A stretch of DNA of 64,000 bases from Nematostella vectensis. Taxonomy: Eukaryota > Cnidaria > Anthozoa > Actiniaria > Edwardsiidae. The DNA lies in NCBI RefSeq assembly GCF_932526225.1, contig NC_064048.1:2185597-2249596 (forward strand), read 5' to 3'. The position numbers and the translations under genes were made by a program. Below the pieces are notes generated by a model. That model made no database searches. It saw nothing but the letters and a program-made list of their open reading frames with translations, and had not been told where the DNA came from. Shown here piece after piece: positions 58,128-64,000 of this stretch (position 1 is the stretch's first letter; each line of letters begins with the position of its first letter).

Positions 58128-60819
58128 CCTATTAACTATTATCATTTTGACCTGTTCACGTTAACAGGTGTAAATATGTCTAGGTCCGTGCCTTCTAATA
58201 ATAGCAGGTAATTTGTAAAAGACAGGACTTATACAATTCAAGTGTCGACTTCCTCTCTAAGGCGCGAGTCTCGCATTGTTCGGTGGCCGCATTGATGCAA
58301 TAATTTTATATTCTTCTTCTAATATACTTCGTTTGATTGCAAGCAAACCAATCCGCGGTTTTTTTTCCGGGGTCGCTTGTCCTTCGACAATATGCGATGG
58401 GCAATATACACCTAATAAAAAAAAAAAAAACAGAAATGTCATTGCAAACACCCTGGCGATTTTGCGAATATCAGTTCTATGTTATATATTTCAACCTAAC
58501 GCAGAAGAACATTTACATTGTACATTGTTACCTAGGACTTGATAATAAACTCTATCAGAACTATAATAACAGCAGGTATAATAAACTCTGTCATTCTGAC
58601 ATTGCTGGTTATTAAGACCGCAGGCACAAGGAATGGCATAGATTTTGAGATTACAGTAAAAAAGAGTGGTACGGAAATTCTTTAGAGACGTTTTCAAATA
58701 GGTGTAATTTAAGGTCTTTAAGGTGTATCTAGGAAGAAAACCTGAGCGATATTAGGTTAGACAAAGAAATCATTTAAAAGGTGCAGTTGCTATCATATAA
58801 ATAAAAAGCATCTTATAATTCTGATAGCACAGAGAACTTGGCCAAATACAGAAAGTAAAGCAAACAGGTCTTAGAGCGCATTATCTGGCTGTCTACCTAT
58901 TATGGGTGCACAAGGTTTGCTATGATGCGGGTAAATAGGCTACTTAAAGAAAGTTCTTAAAAAACAATTAATACAAGTGCAATTAATATAATTCGCATGT
59001 TTGATGCCAACAAATAAAGGTTTGGTTATGTGTAAACAAAGCACTCGATGAACACTGGTTTATTGTTTTTACTCTTGTTTCACATAAAAGTCGTACTGTA
59101 TTTAAATTCAAATTACTATGGTCGAGGAGAAATTCTACAGCAAAAGTATTTTTTCATTTATGTCATACAGCTAATGTCTTTTTTCATTCCTCCCCCCTCT
59201 TGGAATTCTAATTAGATTCTTAAGGAACTGGTTCATTCGACACTCTCGTGGAAAAGGTATGACACCGTGTGTTTACAATTTTTCTTTATGGTGTGATATA
59301 TTCTTTAACTAAAAGAAACTGCAAATTTGACATTGCACTCATATTTTATGGGGTGTTGACGAAGAATTATTTGATTCACAAAAGAGTCGTAAATTATTTT
59401 AGCAATTAATACCTTGAAAAAAGTTAATCGATTGGTGAACGAAGTTAATTGCATTTGTACGTCAGGTGTGAATAACACAAGCACCGTGTTTTATGGGACG
59501 ATCTTTACCACTCCAAAAATAAACCGAAGTGCTTTTCATAAATGGTCCATTATAAAAGACACTTAAATGAGAAGATTTCGCTATGTGAGTGACACATGGG
59601 GCGTACCTCGGCGCAAAAGAGTCAACATCTACAACCTAAATACTACTTGTCTCTGTCATTGAGTGTCAAGCTCCATGGAAAACAAGCAATTAGAACGTAC
59701 ATTGTCTTATTCTTCCAAACAATACCACCCTCTTTGTTGTGTGTTTGAGGGTCGTGCAATTCAACCCCAAACAAAAAGAAAACCAGCGAGAATTCCTCGC
59801 TGAATTTCTACCATTATTGATTTGGAAAGGGAGTTTTCCAGATTGATTATGAAATCCCAGGTAAACTTGAATCGCATGTCAAAGTTAAGCCATGTGGGAC
59901 ACGGTTTCTGTAGTTTAGTTGCTGAGCCCGACAGGTGGCACTTATGAAAAAAACGCGCATGCGCAATGTGGCATCCATTCCTCGTTTTGAACTGTTGAAT
60001 TATTCAATACTCGTGCCGGTGGAAATTGACAGATGTCAAAACCAATTAGTAGACTCGCGGAGATCCCGAGACCTTCTAACTTCGCAAATCTACGCTTGCA
60101 ATAAAACCCGTGTGTGTTTAGTCTAAATTGTGCTCTGAAGAGGTAAATCAGACTGGCGAAAATTCTCGATAGGTGTGTGGTGAATTTATTAAGATAAAAT
60201 CGACCAAAATGTGGTAGATCTATAGCGAGAGATCTGATTGGGATCAAGGAAATTTAGAATAGCCGTGAAAAACACTTTTTTCGATGGAAAGATCAAAATT
60301 GAACAACCAGAACTTAACAGTAAGCTCAATCCCGTCTTAAATGAATCTCGCACAAAATGAAAATTTTTATAATTTTACGGATTCAGAACTCTAAAATCAG
60401 CGATGTTTTTCTTCTGCATTTTATTTCAATCATGATATTATGCACAGATAATTAATTAATTCCTGTGTTTGATCAATACACAAAGAGCAAAAAACCGTGA
60501 ACGATACTCGACTGCATATGATTGAAAAGGAAAACCCAATAGGCAAGAAATACGCGCGTGAATAGGATAACTCAGAATGTCGGTTCTTGTGGATTAACTC
60601 AGTTTATTACTCACGAAGTTGATTGCCGAAAGGGTAGTTCGTTTGCATTAAAAATGAAGCATAAATACTGTTGAACGCTTCCCTCAATGGGAACTCGCAA
60701 GTCTCACATTGTTTGACAGATCGCCATTATCCAAACCGACCAATCACAAGGCAGCATTTCTCTACTTTAAACCTGAAGGCAGGCCTTAAATTAACACACA
60801 GAATAGCGCGTCATGGACG
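58128..60819. other. Intergenic, 5' flank of the bHLH gene
   Basis: A neat hairpin CAGCGAG-AATTC-CTCGCTG lies at 59784-59802. E-box words (CAGGTG near 59934, CAGATG near 60031, CATATG near 60515) occur but are too short to be informative alone. No gene is recognised. Confidence 0.5.
59955..59964. promoter_or_regulatory. NRF1-like palindrome
   Basis: GCGCATGCGC, a full palindromic NRF1-type site, lies about 950 bp upstream of the bHLH start codon. Function is only inferred from the motif. Confidence 0.35.
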
Positions 60820-60827
60820 TATAAATA
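60820..60827 (+). promoter_or_regulatory. TATA box of the achaete-scute-type gene
   Basis: TATAAATA lies 80 bp before the start codon. Initiation about 30 bp downstream would give a leader of roughly 55 nt with no upstream ATG in frame. Confidence 0.6.
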
Positions 60828-60906
60828 GTGGGTTTTACGGGGCAAGAGAACTTTAAAGGAATCTTCGCTGGAGTGGAACATAACACAAGGGTGGTGGCGT
60901 AAATCG

Positions 60907-62290
60907 ATGAGTGAAACAGAAGACATGAGCTTGAATGAAATCTCGAAAAATTCGGCTTTCTCTATACCAGCATCTAGCATTCGGTATACTTCGCTAAGCG
61001 AGGATGATAGTGCAGAAGTACGACCCGCTACGAAATTCGCCATGGTTCCCACACCTGTTTTAGGTCAAACACGGCGACGGAGGGCAGTGAGTACTGCGAA
61101 GCAAAAAGAGCCGGCTGTAGTAGCGAGAAGAAATGCCAGAGAGAGAAAACGAGTGAAACTGGTCAACGACGGCTTCATGAGGCTAAGAAAACATGTTCCA
61201 ACTGATCCTAAGAATAAGAAATTATCCAAAGTTAAGACACTTCGCAGTGCAATTGAATATATCCGTCATCTTCAGCATCTGCTCGGTCAAGCGAATAAAC
61301 ACCAGATCCCCAGTGATTCAGACCTCGTTACAGCTGCCTCGGCATCGGCGGAATGGATCACCACCGAATTCGTAAGTAACGCGTTTTTCCCGCCAATGTT
61401 TGTTTCTTGTTGTCGCGCGCGCTGTCACTCCCGCCATTTTGAGCTTCTCGTTCGCCCAAACCCTCGAAATAATCCCTTGTTATTCTACTCGTTTCTTTCA
61501 TTCTTTTTCTTTCTATTTAACCTCTCTCCCTTTCATCTTATCTTTAGTTGGAAAGGGATTTCGACAAGGGAATCAGTATATATTTCTAGTTTATATTTTA
61601 CGCGTCAGTCATGAAACTTCAATTTTAATCAACTTGGCTTAGACAATATTTTCTCCTTTCTTGGAGTACCGCGAAGTTTAGGCTCTCTACAAGAGACCAC
61701 AGCACTCACAAGTTGGGCCGAAAGCTGAGGGCTTTTCTTTATCATCAGCGCTTAAGAGTTGCTCTCCCTTAAAATGAGTTCTTTGACAGCTAAAGACCAC
61801 AACGTTTTCGCGACGCTGCCTAAAACAAATTAAACAAAACACAAATAAAAACCTTTTTCAAAAATTGTTTTAATTGAGAGGTTTAAAAAATACTCTAATA
61901 CCGAATTTGCCGAAAGAAAGAGTTGAAAATAAAATGATTTATTCCTGTCCTCTTTGAAATTTACCTTAATCTTTTACGGAAATTCCCAATACCATTTGAA
62001 ATAAGCGAAGGGAATTTTTAAGGAAAATTTACCTTCTACCACAACAGTTAAGGATTCTACGCAATATCTCATTCATTTACCTGCCAATCCATTGTAGTCG
62101 GTAAACAATAAATAAGGTACCATGGTTGAATCGTTTCCACTTTCCGGCATAATAACGCCTTACGGATAAAACGATATCTAATGTTGAATTGAATTAAATG
62201 TGTTTCTTTCTTGGGTTTCAGAAGCGCGAAGGGGAGTTCAAAAGCGAATTTGGAAAACCTGTGTTTTCTTTCGGACAGCAGAGATCGTGA
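60907..62290 (+). CDS. Achaete-scute family bHLH transcription factor, two exons, 177 aa
   Basis: This is a nuclear, E-box-binding proneural-type factor that normally acts as a heterodimer with an E protein (family knowledge). Exon 1 is 60907-61371, ending GAATTC|GTAAGT in phase 0. Exon 2 is 62222-62290 after TTGGGTTTCAG, coding 22 residues to TGA. The bHLH spans about residues 75-130: basic region [18 protein letters not shown], helix 1 MRLRKHVP, loop [10 protein letters not shown], helix 2 [31 protein letters not shown] and [14 protein letters not shown] are characteristic of the achaete-scute group rather than atonal or twist. Reading past the donor would stay open to 61612, so intron retention would make a longer tail. 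I chose the first ATG after the TATA box. Which ash paralogue it is cannot be told here. Confidence 0.93.
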
Positions 62291-62600
62291 AGCTCTAATT
62301 CGACTCATGACAGTTCGTATTGAGCGATATAACAATGCGCAAAAATAGGGCGCCTTCCGCACGAGAAGAGGCGTCCGTGGAGACTTCCACGATCAACGTG
62401 GACTCCCACCTTGTGTTTGAAATGGTCGGAAATGGGAATAACGAAGAAAGAAGGGTTGAATGCGGCAGTGGATTTTATTCAAAGTGGAGGAGATACAAGA
62501 ATAGGCAATGTTATCGCGCAAGACCATCTCCCGCTGTTTGTTACTACAGACCGAGTGGTTATATTGCCAGCATAAAAATAAAGTGCCTAGTATGGAACTT
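62291..62600 (+). promoter_or_regulatory. 3' UTR and poly(A) signal of the bHLH gene
   Basis: AATAAA at 62577-62582 lies 287 bp after the stop codon. The open frame at 62320-62670 lies in this UTR and shows no family resemblance. Confidence 0.55.
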
Positions 62601-64000
62601 TACAAAATATATTGAAACGAAGAAGATATATAGTTTAGAAATACTAACATTCTTTCATAAATATGTATAAAATATCCATATATAGTTTGAAACTATTTAA
62701 ATGAGGTTCTGCCAAAATTATTGTACACACGTTTTGACTAAAAAAGGAAAATGAGAAACCCAAAGGTTTTGTAGTAAACACAAATAAATTGATTGAACTT
62801 GTTTTTTTTCTGGGTATTGGACTTTCTTTGGCGGCTTACGGAAATCCGGCAAATTTCTGAGTGACAGCAATTTTCCGGCTAAAAAACTGTTCAAATCGCA
62901 CAATAGGCCTTGAATGCAAACGTAAAAACGTCTATTGTAATCTCAAAAAAATGGGAAATCCTCATACTCCTTAATAGTTTAAAGAAAATTCTGAGATGTG
63001 TTTTATAGTATATTTTTCAATAAAACATTCATTCAAAGAGTGTGGTTATATAATAAATAATTTATGAAAGATGTCTAGCTTGTACTTTGAAGGCGTGAGT
63101 GAAAAAAATGCCCTGGTCGTATTCAAACCAACACAGGGAAATGATGCTAGGGACATTTTATAAAAGAAAAGTGATTCCTTTAGCTATGGCGAAAAAAGGT
63201 TTTCAGCAGAAATTGGTTGCCACGTTTTCTTCTTTTTTTAACATAAGTAAAATGTCTCTTTAGTGCTATGAACAAAGCTACGTTTGTGTCTCACTATATT
63301 TTACTGTCTTTAGAACAGTCTCTTCGTATAGTGTTTCAAAGTGCGACTCAACCATATAAATCGACCACACGTGCCGATAGCAAATCCACAATCGCTTCTG
63401 TCGCTTTTTCTAATTACAAGGACGTGAAAACAATAAGCTTACCCGAGTATAATTCAATTTCTTTGTATATATTATAAGAGCATACAAAGGTCTTGTCGTA
63501 TGAGATATGCGAATAAGTTTTTGTGGGCAAAGCTGAGCGGATGTGAAGTAGATTTCTATCGATGTCCATTGGGCGACACTAACCATTGTACAATGCGTTC
63601 ATGAGCATGCGCAGTGTACTCTAATAAACCGTTGAATGACAAACGCTCGCGTGGCGTTGCTAATAAGAAGTGTGACCCAGTTCACTCGATTTTTCTAACA
63701 AAATTTACTTGGTTTATTAAGCATAAAAGTTCTTTTGACATCTGGCACAATTGTCACATAGTGTATTTCACACTTTAATAAAAATTCAACAGAATATCAC
63801 ATGTGAAAAGGAAGAAAACAAATAATAAGAAAAAAAAGGAATGATAAAAGGAACATTGATTGCGCAAATCTAAAAAGGCATTGAGTCACTCAACGATTTT
63901 ATTGATATCCATTCCAAATAGGCAAAATCGAACAGATTGTTTACTAGGCAATTAGAAACCTGTGAAAATGAAAAATAAAAAAAAGCTGAAAACTTGACAT
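62601..64000. other. Intergenic AT-rich right edge, nothing recognised
   Basis: An NRF1-like GCATGCGCA word lies near 63606. A short plus frame at 63268-63477 is open but unremarkable. Confidence 0.45.

Noticed and set aside
62320-62670. 116-codon frame downstream of the bHLH gene
   Set aside because: It lies in the 3' UTR, ends in AT-rich low-complexity sequence and resembles no domain.

Overview
This 64 kb window looks like nuclear DNA of an animal, most probably an anthozoan cnidarian (anemone or coral). The phylum is my inference: many GT-AG introns, a metazoan-type PP6 regulatory subunit, an achaete-scute bHLH gene, and dense small DNA transposons and LINE remnants in AT-rich sequence. 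No bacterial operons, rRNA genes or credible intact tRNA genes were seen.

Layout. (1) About 0.2-17.9 kb, minus strand: a protein phosphatase 6 regulatory subunit (SAPS-domain, PPP6R family) gene. I resolved 23 coding exons with consistent intron phases, about 704 codons; the C-terminal end lies beyond the left edge. At least six of its introns carry unrelated tandem repeats (49, 22, 26/16, 65, 30 and 48 bp units). Two of these arrays start exactly at a 5' splice site and have copied it. (2) 18-36 kb: no secure host gene. It holds small inverted-repeat elements, TTAA-flanked elements, a 5'-truncated broken LINE, and a 6 kb maze of palindromic and tandem copies of a 679 bp inverted-repeat element packed with GGAGTA/TACTCC words. 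(3) 37.6-38.7 kb and 54.6-55.2 kb: tandem 354 bp units whose minus strand carries a complete minimal type I hammerhead ribozyme core, five copies in all. These are best read as retrozyme-like non-autonomous retroelements. The second locus has a 12 bp target-site duplication, and both arrays end in a short inverted piece of their own unit. (4) 38.7-39.1 and 47.9-48.5 kb: two arrays of a 117 bp satellite. (5) 40.7-42.0 kb: decayed coding fragments. (6) 43.9-47.4 kb: a DNA transposon with a largely open DDE-like transposase reading frame and mirror-oriented copies of the 15-mer GTCATTTACGTTACC on both sides. (7) 49-58 kb: more MITEs and a fold-back element. (8) 60.9-62.3 kb, plus strand: a two-exon achaete-scute-type bHLH gene with a TATA box and poly(A) signal.

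The two host genes (PPP6R, a housekeeping phosphatase regulator, and the proneural bHLH) face away from each other across about 43 kb of repeat-rich DNA. The most unusual content is the hammerhead-bearing retrozyme arrays, the transposase-site layout and the splice-site-duplicating minisatellites.
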